A stretch of DNA of 64,000 nt from Aphidius gifuensis (Eukaryota; Arthropoda; Insecta; Hymenoptera; Braconidae): NCBI RefSeq assembly GCF_014905175.1, contig NC_057789.1, positions 17,394,679 through 17,458,678 on the forward strand, written 5' to 3'. The position numbers were made by a program, and so were the translations under genes. Each line of letters starts with the position of its first letter. The stretch's first letter is position 1. The notes under the pieces are model-generated. The model was not told the DNA's origin and did not search any database. It saw nothing but the letters and a program-made list of their open reading frames with translations. Below, in pieces: positions 47,385 to 58,275 of this stretch.

Positions 47385-47680
47385 TACTAAATAAAAATAT
47401 ACAGTCGTAGGTCTGTCGGATATGTGTCGGAATTGTGTCGGATTTACAATTCTCACAGTCGTGTGTCGGAATTGTGTGAGAATTGTAAAATCTCACAGTC
47501 GTGAACAGATGATTCTGACAGCTAACCTCACTTTTAATACACAAACAGAATCGAGTTTTTTCAATAAAAAAATTATTTAAAAAAAAAATTATTTAAAAAA
47601 AAAATTCTAATGTGTCTTAAATTGTGAGAATATTATTTAGAAATTTTTAGACATAATATTTTATTTTTTAAATATTATGT

Positions 47681-48822
47681 TCTTCTTATTCATTTTTGTG
47701 ACTCAGAAATTCTTATAGTTATGTGTCGGTTTTGTATGAGATGTGCACAAACCGACTGTCAGATCGGTATCGCCATTTTCGCTAGGGGAATTATTTTTTC
47801 AAATTTAATTCTACAAACTTATCGACAATGACGTTTTTTTTGTATATCATTGGTTTTCGTGCTACAAGCATGTAAACAATAAAAAAAATTTTTTTATGAC
47901 ACATAAGGTGGCCGACTAATTGGACTAAAGATTGACTTGGCACGTAATTTCAAGCTTTCCTACAGCCTTATCTGTTGAAGGTAGGGGGGATATTCCGATA
48001 TCTGAGACAACATGTTTTTTACAAGGTAGGCATGAGGTTATAGGCAAGATTTATTATTAAAAAATTAAATTAAATAATTTATTGAGAATGACTTTTTTGC
48101 TTCTGTCAATTGTTTTTCGAGTTTTGAGCGGGTAAACAAAAAAAAAAAAATGTTGCAGAGAATCGGTTTCTATTCTCGGTGAATCAAGCATAAACTACCG
48201 AACTCAGCAGTAAAAATTGTCAAACTTTTAAGTAAAAATTTTAGCACCAGCAATTATTATATTTTAAATCTACTAAATTTTACGGCTTGTGGCCCCGAGC
48301 AGTGATGGGTAATTTGACGATTTTTGGGATTTCATACAATCATACGTATGGTACTACATCAAATGTATGGGCCGGTTTTTCGTCCAATATGACAGTTAAC
48401 TAAGGATTAAACTCTAGTTAACTAACTAATGGATTTGGTTACCAACTGCATTTTCATATAGCTTTAGTATTGATATGCCTTTTTTTTTTTCCATATAAAA
48501 GAAAGTAAATCATTTGTTAAACCCACATCACTACACAACTGTCTAAACTGTTTTTTTTATTGCACAACAATAAATAATAAAGTAATTCGTCGAAGAATGA
48601 ATGTCATTGAATCAAAAAAATTATTTTACAGTCATTATTATGACTATACTTCGGAAAATTGGCTTACGAGTTTGTCTGGATAATATTAAAGTATGTCAAT
48701 ATAAAGAACAATGTGAACTTAACAAATAGATTTCCGAGCTAAATTTGATACGTCACTCCTAGAAAATAATAGATTGCAGTACTCCATGTATTCGTTTTTT
48801 TAATCTAACAAAATATTATTAA
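47681..48822. other. AT-rich spacer with a hAT-like CAGTGATGGGTA end at 48300
   Basis: CAGTGATGGGTAATTTGACG and GGATTTCATACAATCATACG (from 48300) resemble the end of the CAGTGTTGGGTA family. Next to it GGGCCGGTTTTTCGTCC resembles 42359. No gene. Confidence 0.45.
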
Positions 48823-49384
48823 GGTCGAAAGTACATCCCATCGTCGAACAAAGTTTGGGCCCGAGAGGGTGCGCATCTACATATGCTTATAAAAAATATT
48901 CTCAGTGCCCCTCTGTCTCAAATATATTCACTATACTGACAGGTTCTTGGTAGTATGTGTATCTGTATTCCATCTGGATAGGCACACACATACTACCATA
49001 GCCAAGAAACATGAGACAGCACGACGAATAAAAGAGAGAGAACGACCGCTAATGATAGAAAATTTAATAATTAAAACTTGAATATCTTTCAAAATCCACG
49101 GAGAAAAAGGATCTATATGAGCTTAAAATATTCGTATTGAAAAGTACTATAAAATGATTAAAAAAACAGCAATATTAAACAACAATTTTTTCAACTACGA
49201 GCGTAAATGTGTGTTCCATCCCTATCCGAGTGTGTTAAAGTTGTCAACTTTGACATCAATTATCTAAAAAAAACCACGCATTAAAATTTTGAAAAAATTC
49301 ATCAAAATAGATAATTATTCAGGCTTTCATTTAAGCCCAAAAAATCAAAAATTAAACAACGGGAAATTATCGGTACTTTCGACC
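48823..49384. mobile_element. TTAA-target element with GGTCGAAAGTAC termini
   Basis: GGTCGAAAGTAC and its complement abut TTAA (48819-48822, 49385-49388). The interior includes GGTAGTATGTGT and its inverted copy. The right subterminal CGGGAAATTATCGGTAC resembles that of 49612-51473. The open frame 49289-49498 runs across the right end and is not a gene. Confidence 0.8.
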
Positions 49385-50450
49385 TTAACTATTGTTACGG
49401 TTTTTGGATTCCACGCATTAGTTTTTGACAGTATTTGGAAAATAAGTTATTTAAAATTATATTACAATCTAATAATTAAAACCTTATGCTTTGAATAATT
49501 GGACTCTAACTTACATACAAGATTTCGAGTATTTTAGAATATGTGTATTAATATAAGTTATTGAAAAACAGATCAATTGCGAATGATTAATTCTTCAATA
49601 TGTCCACTTAAGGTTGTTTTTAAATCGCATGACCGGGCGACGTTTTGGGTTCACAAGGGTACTTGCAAACGTATGTTAAATAAAAAAATTATAGCGCCCC
49701 CTCATGCCTAAAATCTTTTCACTTTACTGATGCGTCATAAGTAGTGTGAGTGTTGCCGGCTTATATTTACAGACACTAATACTACTCTAGCAATAAACAT
49801 TCAGGGGGAAGTTCCATGGTAGAAGTACTACAGGTATGGCAGTAGTCCATGCTTTTTTCGTCGCGTTCTGCGCAGCCTTATTTTTTCAACCAATCAAGAA
49901 CGCGCCATCGAGCTGTTTTGCTTTTCTTTCTAACACGCAATCTCTATTATAAGATCCTCTCTCTCTAACATACTGTTTTGACAACTATTTTTTATATTGT
50001 TGTAAATACTAATAAATATATGTGGAGCATGTTTATAAAAAATCAAAAAAATAAAAAAACCAAGACAGTTTAACAAATAAATTATAATATTTTCATTGTT
50101 GTTGTTTTTTTTGAGGCCACAAACAATAGAGGTTGTGTTGTATTTATTATACTTGGATTCATTTATTTAATATAAATAATTAATTTTTATTATTGATGTA
50201 TGTGAATCATTATAAAATATACCAAATCTAGTTGAATAAATATGATAACTTCTGAAAAATTAAAAAAAAACTTGAAAATTTTCTTAACGAATTTGTATCG
50301 CGCGCGCATAAAGTCTTCCATTTTTGTGGCGAGAAGGCGACCTTTTGATTGGTCAATTCACGGCGGCCAAACCAGGCTGCGCACTGCCATACCTGTAGTA
50401 TTTCTACCATGACACCATATAAAATTTTTCAATGTAGTTTTAATGGTCGG

Positions 50451-50696
50451 CACTCGTATTCAGAGGATGTTCTCATTAGCTGATGGCAACTTTTTATATA
50501 GATTTTACAGTAGACACTCATCAGAGCTTCAATGTGTTCTTGACGCGATTGATTTTATATGATGAGATATGTTTGTACATGAGCTACAAGTTTTACAAGC
50601 GAGCCGATAGAACTATAGATTTTACATAGAAAAGCTTCACAAGCGCCACCATCGGAAAAAAAACGCCCTAATGAGAACATCCTCTGAATACGGGTG
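50451..50696. mobile_element. Hairpin MITE, CNG-target family, enlarged centre
   Basis: CACTCGTATTCAGAGGATG and CATCCTCTGAATACGGGTG ends, with CGG on the left and CTG on the right. About 90 bp of unrelated sequence replaces the loop. Confidence 0.78.
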
Positions 50697-50740
50697 CTGG
50701 AAATAGTTCACTGTGCGCCACCAGATGCCACGGTGAATAG

Positions 50741-51100
50741 GTCAGATCTAGAGTGGGTATAAGCAGAGTGAAGCCATAGATGATTTTTATCTCGGCACCC
50801 GTATTCAGAGGATGTTCTCATTAGGGCTTTTTTTTTCCGATGGCGGCGCTTGTGAACTTTTTATATAGATTTTACATAGAAAAGCTTCACAAGCGCCACC
50901 ATCGGAAAAAAAACGCCCTAATGAGAACATCCTCTGAATACGGGTGCGGAAGTGACGGAACCCTCTTATACCCACTCCATACGGTGAGCTCGGAAGTGAC
51001 GAAAACCTCTTATACTCGCTCCATACGGCGAGCAGAAAATGTCGGACTAATGGGACCTCGGTGGCTTCACTCTGCTTATACCCACTCTAGTCAGATCCGT
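50741..51100. mobile_element. Inverted-repeat element around a nested hairpin MITE
   Basis: GTCAGATCTAGAGTGGGTAT...AGCAGAGTGAAGCCA (50741-50776) is inverted at 51063-51100 (TGGCTTCACTCTGCTTATAC...CTAGTCAGATC). Inside, CGGAAGTGACGGAACCCTC / CGGAAGTGACGAAAACCTC and CTCCATACGG(T/C)GAGC are direct repeats. The hairpin MITE at 50796-50946 is nested in it. Confidence 0.65.
50796..50946. mobile_element. Hairpin MITE, CNG-target family (TSD CGG)
   Basis: CACCCGTATTCAGAGGATG end and complement, with CGG on both sides (50793-50795, 50947-50949). About 151 bp, almost fully self-complementary. Confidence 0.9.
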
Positions 51101-51754
51101 ATTGGAACGTACCCCAAATTTTCAATGTAATTCAGCCGGCTGAAACCCGTAAATTTAAAAAGTAATTAGCCAATATCTTTTAAACGGCACTGAAGAAATG
51201 GATAATTTTTTTTTCATTGATTTCGTATTTGTAAAGTGTACAAATCTGTAGAAAAAAATCAAAATTTAAATTAAGAGTTTTAAAAGTACAAGCGCAAACG
51301 TACCTATACTCCCTATGCTTGCGTGTTAAAGTTATCAACTTTGACACTAATTATCTGGATTTTGACGCAGAGGAAAATTACGAAAAAATTCCACCAAATA
51401 GATAATTATTCCATTTAAACATTAAAAAAAAAAATCGAAAATTAAATTACGGGAATTTCATTTGAAAACAACCTTAACTTAAAGTTAAAAATAAAAACAT
51501 GAGTTCGAGTATGTTAAACTTGTCGACTTTAAAATAATTAATTCAAAAAATCTGTGAAAAAAAAAATTGCAAAATGATTGAGTATATCGAATATTTTGTT
51601 TGAAAGATAAGACCATCGTGAAAAAATTGTTAGCGAATTTTTATCAATACAGAAGCAACCTTAAAAATTCTATGATGTAAAACCGTATACAGGATGGCAA
51701 GTTAAATAAAATATTGAAAATGTAAAAAAGGGTATGAGTACTAAATAAACTTAC

Positions 51755-53310
51755 GCTCTCCTGATATATGCATGCTCGAAAATATTTTCACATCACCTCC
51801 TGCTTCACGAACATTCTCAACAAGGTCAACATATTCCTTTCTAGTAGAAATGTCTTGACATCTATCAAGGATAAAATCTTCCTTTAATCAGTCACATAAA
51901 AATAAATGTTGTATTATTTTACATCCATACCTGAATAATTTGTCAGATACGAGTAAAGTCTCGATCGCTTGTGACGCAGCAGCAACTTGGCAGTGTTTTT
52001 TGCCATAAAACGCTCTTGACGGATTAGTTTGTAGCATTGCATAGAAGTTTTCAAGTGCTTTTACTTCACCTGCTGCTTTTGTATCAGAGATTCGAGACAC
52101 TACCGTTGATTCAGCTAGAATTTCTATAATACAAAAGTATATACGTATATATTTGTTTTAAATTCATTATTAATAATTTTGGAGTTAGTTTTTATATATA
52201 TATATTTATGTATTGCCTTTCAACGAATGTTTAAACCCCGAGCTTGAGTGTACAAGCATAAATTTGCTTTTGTTTTCCATTAGCAATTTATTATCAGATT
52301 TTATAGCTTGTTGAGTCATGTATTCCATAAATTGGTCTTTGACAAATCCAGGACTAGCAATGATAACACACTTAACAACATCAAAATTCACATGTCGAAG
52401 GATTGCTTGAACTACACTTTCGTAAAACCGGTGTAGACCCTGTTGTAGGCAAAAAAAAAAAAGCTCTTTTCACCCAGATAAAAAAATAGATTTTCCAAAA
52501 ATAAATTAGAACGTACTCTTAATATTTTCAACAGACCTTTTCATGCTGCGTTACCATGCCTTTTCGTTTTTTTGGAATAACTTGATCGATTTTAGCACGG
52601 ACGATCGTCATATTTGATGTAATTAAACATATATTAGCGATGCCGTCCTGCATTACAACAGCTGCTACATCTGCATTTTGATTTACGTCGCATGCCATGT
52701 CTATCCTGTCTAGAGCGATTGAATCCCACTTTATTTTTTCAAGTACAAACTGACGATTTTGCTCGATATCTAAAGTATGATATGCTCCCATCTGGAATAC
52801 CCAGGAAATGATCAAATACAGATTTCGAGAACGGTAACACTTAACTTAAATTAAAAAAAAATATCAATAATTAACCTTAACATATTGGTTTTCAATAATG
52901 TTTCTTCCTTTCAGTCGGAGAGTACACGCTTGAGTATCAAAATCTATATTTTCAACAGCAATAGTCAGTGTTGTGCGTACTCTAGTACTGTTTGTACTAC
53001 CAGTTGAGCTTTCTGTCTGGACTTTTCTGCAATTGAGATGCATCAGCAAACGACAACGTGGAGATACTAAGAAATTTTTGAAGTTGAAGCTAATCACATA
53101 TTTGAAAATAATTAAGGCTACCTGATTGTCGAACCAGAAACACGATCGCATTCACAAATAAGGTTGTAAGCATGCCACATGTCTTCGGGATTTTCTGGCA
53201 CCAATGCAACGGTCCTGCAATGTACAATTATAAATATTCAGTAACAGTGATCACAAGATCTTAACTTACCCTCCATAGTCCTTTTCAATATTTTTGAAAA
53301 TCAGTTTCAT
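51755..53310 (-). CDS. pelo: Pelota (Dom34) ribosome-rescue factor, last exon not found
   Basis: Seven exons on the minus strand: 53310-53270 (ATG, MKLIFKNIEKDYGG), 53214-53122, 53026-52876, 52791-52537, 52439-52217, 52123-51931, 51861-51755. Phases agree at every junction and give 354 residues. Motifs include ALVPENPEDMWHAYNLIC, RVRTTLTIAVENIDFDTQAC, LRLKGRNI.ENQYVK, WDSIALDRIDMACD, FDVVKCVIIASPGFVKDQF, LVHSSSGFKHSLKE, SDTKAAGEVKALENFY and FYGKKH. Pelota resembles eRF1 without the GGQ loop and works with Hbs1 to split stalled ribosomes. The intron after 52217 uses a GC donor (AAAG|GCAATA). After FSSMHISGE a normal donor GTAAGT opens another intron, but the final 25-35 residues (LTGIAA-type, acidic tail) were not recognised to the left. 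Confidence 0.95.
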
Positions 53311-53439
53311 TTTATTTCAATCGAATTCAATTTTCTAGAAAATCACTGTTATGTGTAAAATTCAAGGATGATTCGCATTCCGCATTCGCATCTTTAGTCG
53401 CTCAGCCAAGAAGTCTCTACATAGTCTTCTTGCGCTCAG
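53311..53439 (-). promoter_or_regulatory. Pelota 5' flank with motif shared with ELAC2
   Basis: In gene orientation, GAGCGACTAAAGATGCG...GAATGCGAATCATCCT (53405-53365) lies 55-96 bases before the start codon. ELAC2 has GAGCGACTCACGACGCGAAT...GAATCATCCT about 310-345 bases before its ATG, in the same orientation. It could be a promoter element, a 5' UTR motif or a piece of an old repeat; nothing else here is assigned. Confidence 0.4.
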
Positions 53440-53832
53440 CAGTCCAATTCACAGGGCAAATTTTTTACAATTTAGGGCTTTTTTTTGCCGCTAATGGCGC
53501 TTGTAAAAATTTTTTTTATATAGATTTTACATACAAAAGCTTCACAAGCGCCGTGAGTGGTGAAAAAAAGCCCTAAATTGTAATGCCCTGTGAATTAGAC
53601 TGCCGTATTCACGGGGCAAAATTGTTCTCATTAGGGCTTTTTTTTTCCGCTGTTGGCGCTTGACAAAATTTTTTTTATATAGATTTCACATAGAAAAGCT
53701 TCCCAAACGCCACCATCGGAAAAAAAAACGCCCTAATGAGAACATCCTCTCAAACAACATTTTCGAACGCCCTCATCGGCTGTAAAATGTAATCTTTAAT
53801 TTTGCCCGAGTGCTGTGAATTAATTGGACTGC
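53440..53832. mobile_element. Cluster of CNG-target hairpin MITEs 5' of pelota
   Basis: 53440-53602 is a complete CAGTCC-subfamily copy (left flank CAG). It is followed directly by CCGTATTCACGGGGC..., a CACCC-subfamily copy lacking its first bases, whose right end is disrupted near 53752. A further TTTGCCCGAGTGCTGTGAATTAATTGGACTG tail-like end lies at 53800-53832 (written here in part: GAATTAATTGGACTG). The cluster is within 130 bp of the pelota start codon. Confidence 0.75.
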
Positions 53833-55086
53833 GGTTTTTTCACGGACGCTTCATGTTTATATATGCGGGCAAGATTACGATATCCGAGACACCCCATTTT
53901 TTTGTTGGTTTCTTATAGGAAATTTTCTCAGGATTACGGAAAAAATTCCTACGAATGCGCAAAGTGGTTAAAAATTGAGTTTAATATGAAAAATACGGCT
54001 ATTTATCGGTTATGTAAATATACTTTGTAAAATAATAATTATTTATGGAATCTAGTAACGGCATTTGATTAAACTCGTCGAGTTAAAGAGAAAAGTCTAA
54101 ATAAAAAATTCAATATCTCGAATTGTTTTCGAGGTGCGATAATCTAAAAATTTCGATACATCCTTTTTTTTATTTTTTTTAATTTCAATAATGGAATTCA
54201 ATAGAACTCGTCGAGGAGAAAAAAACATCCTATATAAAATCTTCGATATCTCGAATAGTTTATGGATTATTGACTAAGTAAAATATTTTGGCTTGTAAAA
54301 ATATGTAGGTATTGTTTGTTTATCTATAATTAAAACTAAGGAAAAGGTGTAGCTAAATAAAAAATATAGCTATACATGCTAAGTTAGAAAAAAAATATCG
54401 ATGGCTCGAAAACTATCCGAGATATCGAAGTTTTTATATAGGCTTTTTTTCTCTTTGACGAGGTCTAGCAACTTTCATTATTAAAATTTTAAAAAATCAA
54501 AAAAATCGATATATCGAAATTTTTAAATTATCGCACCTCGAAAACTATTCGAGATATTGAAATTTTTTTTTGACTTTTTTCTTTAACTCGACGATATATA
54601 TAAATATATAAGAAACCAACAAAAAAATGGGGTGTCTCTGCACCCGTATCATGAAGAATAGAGAACAAGAGGACGAACTTAAATGGGGCTATCGAGCCAA
54701 AAACGCTACAAAAACCAACAAGGTGAATTAGTTCTATTTTGGCCTGTAGATAGCTCTGCTGCGAGGCTTGGACCACTTTTAGCTGTGGTAGTTACGTACG
54801 TGTGATAATATATGAAACGGTATCTTTACATGTGTAGGTGCAATGTTTATCTTTCTTTATCATTGTTGATTAAAGAAGATTAAAGAAAAAAATAGATTAA
54901 AGAAAAAAATTACAATTTTACGGAAAAAGTATCCGCGAAAGTATACATGATTATAAAAAAAAATTAAAAAAATCAAGGTTGATCATGATTCAATAATAAA
55001 AATATTTATCAATTGAATTCATATCGAAAAAGAAATCTTGATTAAAATTAGTTTAAAAAAAAAAAATAATATTGTCGGAAATACAA
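53833..55086. other. AT-rich spacer with an inverted pair
   Basis: GAAACCAACAAAAAAATGGGGTGTCTC at 54610-54637 is the complement of GAGACACCCCATTTTTTTGTTGG... at 53887-53912 (shown over fewer bases: GAGACACCCCATTTTT). TATCTCGAATTGTTTTCGAGGTGCG near 54114 pairs with CGCACCTCGAAAACTATTCG near 54531. It looks like a degraded fold-back element of about 750 bp. No gene. Confidence 0.45.
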
Positions 55087-55461
55087 GGGTGCATTCCTTT
55101 AATAAAAAATTTTTTTTCGTTTTGCAATTTCGCCCTGTAATACCGGCCAAAATTTTATAGGAAAAAGCTGTTTCTTGTAGTGGCAGTACTGGCACATGAC
55201 ATTATTTTTTTTGGCTTCCAATTATTAGATGGATAACTGTTCAATGTTTATATCAAACTGAAATAAATAGAAAATTGACTTGTTGTGATTGTTTGTTATT
55301 GTCACATAGGTCGTACCACACATTATCGTAAACTGTAAAGCCTGGAATATTGCATAGAGAAATTTATCACTTTTGTCGTTGTTTCTGTTTTTAGTTTTTA
55401 GTCGGTATCACAGGGCGAAATTGCAAAACGAAAAAAAAATTTTTATTAAAGGAATGCACCC
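55087..55461 (+). mobile_element. GGGTGCATT-TIR MITE with 3-bp TSD (CAA)
   Basis: Complete copy, flanked by CAA (55084-55086, 55462-55464). It reads ATCAAACTGAAATAAAT through the site where the 12063 copy carries a hairpin MITE. Confidence 0.9.
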
Positions 55462-55464
55462 CAA

Positions 55465-56021
55465 CACTCGTATAAACATGTTCGTTATTTTTAGAATTAA
55501 TTTTTTCTATATTTCAATTCATAAGTGCTTTGAAAAAAGTTGACTCCAATATTAACAATTCAGCATCTATCAAATAATAACAAAAATAAAGTAATTTAAA
55601 AACAAATTTTGAACTATGTTAATCATTATTTGTTTCAGTTTGTTATTTACAGATAATTGTAAGTTACCTTTAATATAATAAATTTGTTGATATTGTTATA
55701 GTTTAAAAACATTTTTAAAGTTTATTTTTTATATATATGTCAATTACCGAATACCATTTTAGTAGCCATACCTAAAAATCATAGTAATTATCATTAAAAT
55801 AATATGCATTATTTTCTTGACTTAAATTTCATTATTTTATTATTATTATATTATTATGAATATATATAAATAAACTATGTACTTATTTTATCTTTATTAT
55901 ACAACAAGATTGTTTAGATTGGAGTAATCTAACCCTAACGGTATGACCCAACCCGTTTCGTGGGTTGAAATCAGGTTATTTTGGGGTTAAGTTTTTATAA
56001 GGTTTCTTCGTGGTTGGGTAA
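55465..56021. other. AT-rich spacer
   Basis: No gene. A short CGGTATGACCCAACCCG / CGTGGGTTG segment at 55940-55970 is more complex but unassigned. Confidence 0.4.
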
Positions 56022-57347
56022 CCCTGGTGAAAATAATTTGGCTATTCCGACAAAATTAATTTGCCAGAAAATGGCATATTATGGCATCCAAAAATCATGT
56101 GAGAATATGTCAGAATATGTCATAATATGGCATATTCTGACATATTCCGACAAAATTAATTTGCCAGAAAATGGCATATTCTGGCATCCAAAAATCATGT
56201 AAGAATATGCCATATTCTGACATATTCCGACAAAATTCATTTGCCAGAAAATGGCATATTATGGCATCCAAAAATCATGTGAGAATATGTCAGAGTATGT
56301 CATAATATGCCATATTCTGACATATTCCGACAAAAATTCATTTGTCAGAAAATAGCATCCAAAAATTATGTAAGAATATGTCAGAATATGTCATAATATG
56401 GCATATTCTGACATATTCCGACAAAATTCATATGCCAGAAAATGTCATATTCTGGCATCCAAAAATCATATAAGAATATGTCAGAATATGTCAGAATATG
56501 GCATATTCTGACATCTAAAAAGTTTGTAATGGCAAAATCATTTTGATAATAGTTTTTTTAGTAAATAATATTTTATTCTCGGTCACGTCGTTGTTTTAAT
56601 TATGTGACTTTGTTATTAAATTATTACGCAAGAAATTTTTTGAGTGATACCATTTTTTTTACATTTCTTCTTGTACATTGCTTTTTGAAGTTTCTCGCAT
56701 GTGGTCATCTCACAACTAGTTCTTATATATACGATAACGATATGGATCCATCATATTCATATCCAAAAAATATGACGATATAATAATACAAAAATTTAAA
56801 TAATCAATGTTTCCCGTAATTGTTTGAAAGAAGTAAAAATGAATAATACGTAAATAGTTATGTTTAATGAATATCAGAAATTCGCCAGGTGCCATAAAAT
56901 GCCATAAAAAGTTGCGGCGGATTATGCCATATTATGACATAATGTGCCATAAATTGCTATAAAAAGTTGGCGGATTATGTCATAATATGCCATAATATGC
57001 CATAGAATGCCATAAAAAGATGGTAAATTATGTCATATTATGACATAAAATGCCATAAATTGACGTTAAAAAATGGCGCATTATGTCATAATATGTCATA
57101 ATATGACATAATATGGCATAATCCTCAAAAAAAAATCTTGTAAGAATTTGTCGGAATTTGTCGGAAGTCCAAATAACCTTAGAAATTCCGGCATTTTCCG
57201 ACAAATTCTGAAAAGTAATAATGACAGAAGATGTCAGATTATGTCATATTATGCCATAATATGGCATAATATGCCATAATTTTCCTGTCATTTTATGGCA
57301 TATTATGGCATATTATGACATAATCCGCCATATTATTTTCACCAGGG
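56022..57347. mobile_element. Satellite-filled element with CCCTGGTGAAAATAAT termini
   Basis: CCCTGGTGAAAATAAT and its complement bound 1326 bp; AA lies outside both ends. Most of the interior is short palindromic repeats: GCATATTCTGACATATTCC..., AATTAATTTGCCAGAAAATG and AAAAATCATGTAAGAATATG in the left half (six units of about 90-100 bp), and TTATGTCATAATATGCC in the right half. The central 56520-56860 is non-repetitive. The short open frame at 55981-56202 spans the left end and is not a gene. Confidence 0.85.
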
Positions 57348-57432
57348 AACCGTTACCTGGCGGATGCAATGTGCGCAAAAACAACTGTCTCTGACCGCGT
57401 TATATAATGGTTATTCTAAGGTTATGTAAACC

Positions 57433-57499
57433 GAAAAGCTTCACAAACGCCACCATCGGAAAAAAACGCCCTAATGAAAACATCCTCTGAATACGGGTG
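57433..57499. mobile_element. Half of a CNG-target hairpin MITE
   Basis: GAAAAGCTTCACAAACGCC ... CATCCTCTGAATACGGGTG is the right half only, followed by CGG. The left half is missing. Confidence 0.8.
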
Positions 57500-57544
57500 C
57501 GGATATGGTAATATCCCCTATATGCGTTTGCATGCATTGTCCCG

Positions 57545-58020
57545 CATGTTAATTTATACGAAATTAATTTTGTCAAAGAAATAACATACAGGCAACATCC
57601 TTTCCTTAGCTCATATTCTTCCCATAGCTTTTTATTTATTTAAATAAATAAATGGTCATAGGAAAAATGGTAGCTAAGAAAAGGAAGTTGTCACATGTTA
57701 ATTTATACGAAATTAATTTTGCCAAAGAAATAAACATGCAGGCAACATCCTTTTCTTAGCTAATATTTTTCCCATAGCTTTTTATTTGATTAAATTAATA
57801 AAAAGCTATAGGACAAATGGTAGCTAAGGAAAGGAAGTTGTCACATGTTAATTTATACGAAATTAATTTTGCGTAAGGAATAAACATGCAGGCAACATTC
57901 TTTTCTTAGCTAATATTTTTCCCATAGCTTTTTATTTGATTAAATTAATAAAAAGCTATAGGACAAATGGTAGCTAAGAAAAGGAAGTTGTCACATGTTA
58001 ATTTATACGAAATTTAATAA
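57545..58020. repeat. Three tandem units of the GCTAAGGAAA snap-back type
   Basis: GTTAATTTATACGAAATTAAT starts a unit at about 57548, 57687, 57847 and (partial) 58000. Each contains AACATGCAGGCAACATCC, TTTCTTAGCTAATATTTTTC and, inverted, AATGGTAGCTAAGAAAAGGAAG. Confidence 0.8.
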
Positions 58021-58275
58021 ATCTAAATTAAAAATATACTGTGGCATAAGCAAACGAGGTTAGTTTATATTTTTTTGTCTGTTTATTGTCTGTAAATAAT
58101 TATGTTATTAATTTTAATAATTAATTATTTAGACTTGATAATTAAATAATTAATTCGCTTCATTTATTTTAATACTAAAAATGTTTGAAGTTCGGCACAA
58201 AAAAGATGGCGGACAGTAAAACTGACACTAGCGCCACTCAATGTTGAACTTTTGATACCGTATTTTTTACATCTA

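Larger units (their letters stand above)
45585..47680. mobile_element. Element with inverted repeats of about 250 bp around a Helitron fragment
   Basis: The left arm 45585-45850 (ATATTATGTCTAAAAATTTC, GTGAGGTTAGCTGTCAGAT, GAGATTTTACAATTCTCAC, ACACAATTCCGACA) is repeated inverted at 47395-47680. The arms contain tandem CGACACAATTCCGAC units. The Helitron end at 47384 lies exactly where arm similarity begins, so the Helitron appears to have jumped into this element. Confidence 0.7.
49612..51473. mobile_element. TTAA-target element with GGTTGTTTTYAAAT termini
   Basis: GGTTGTTTTTAAAT and complement lie inside TTAA (49608-49611, 51474-51477). It carries nested MITEs at 50451-50696 and 50741-51100. 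The TIR tip GGTTG is shared with 23878-25603. No coding sequence recognised. Confidence 0.75.
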
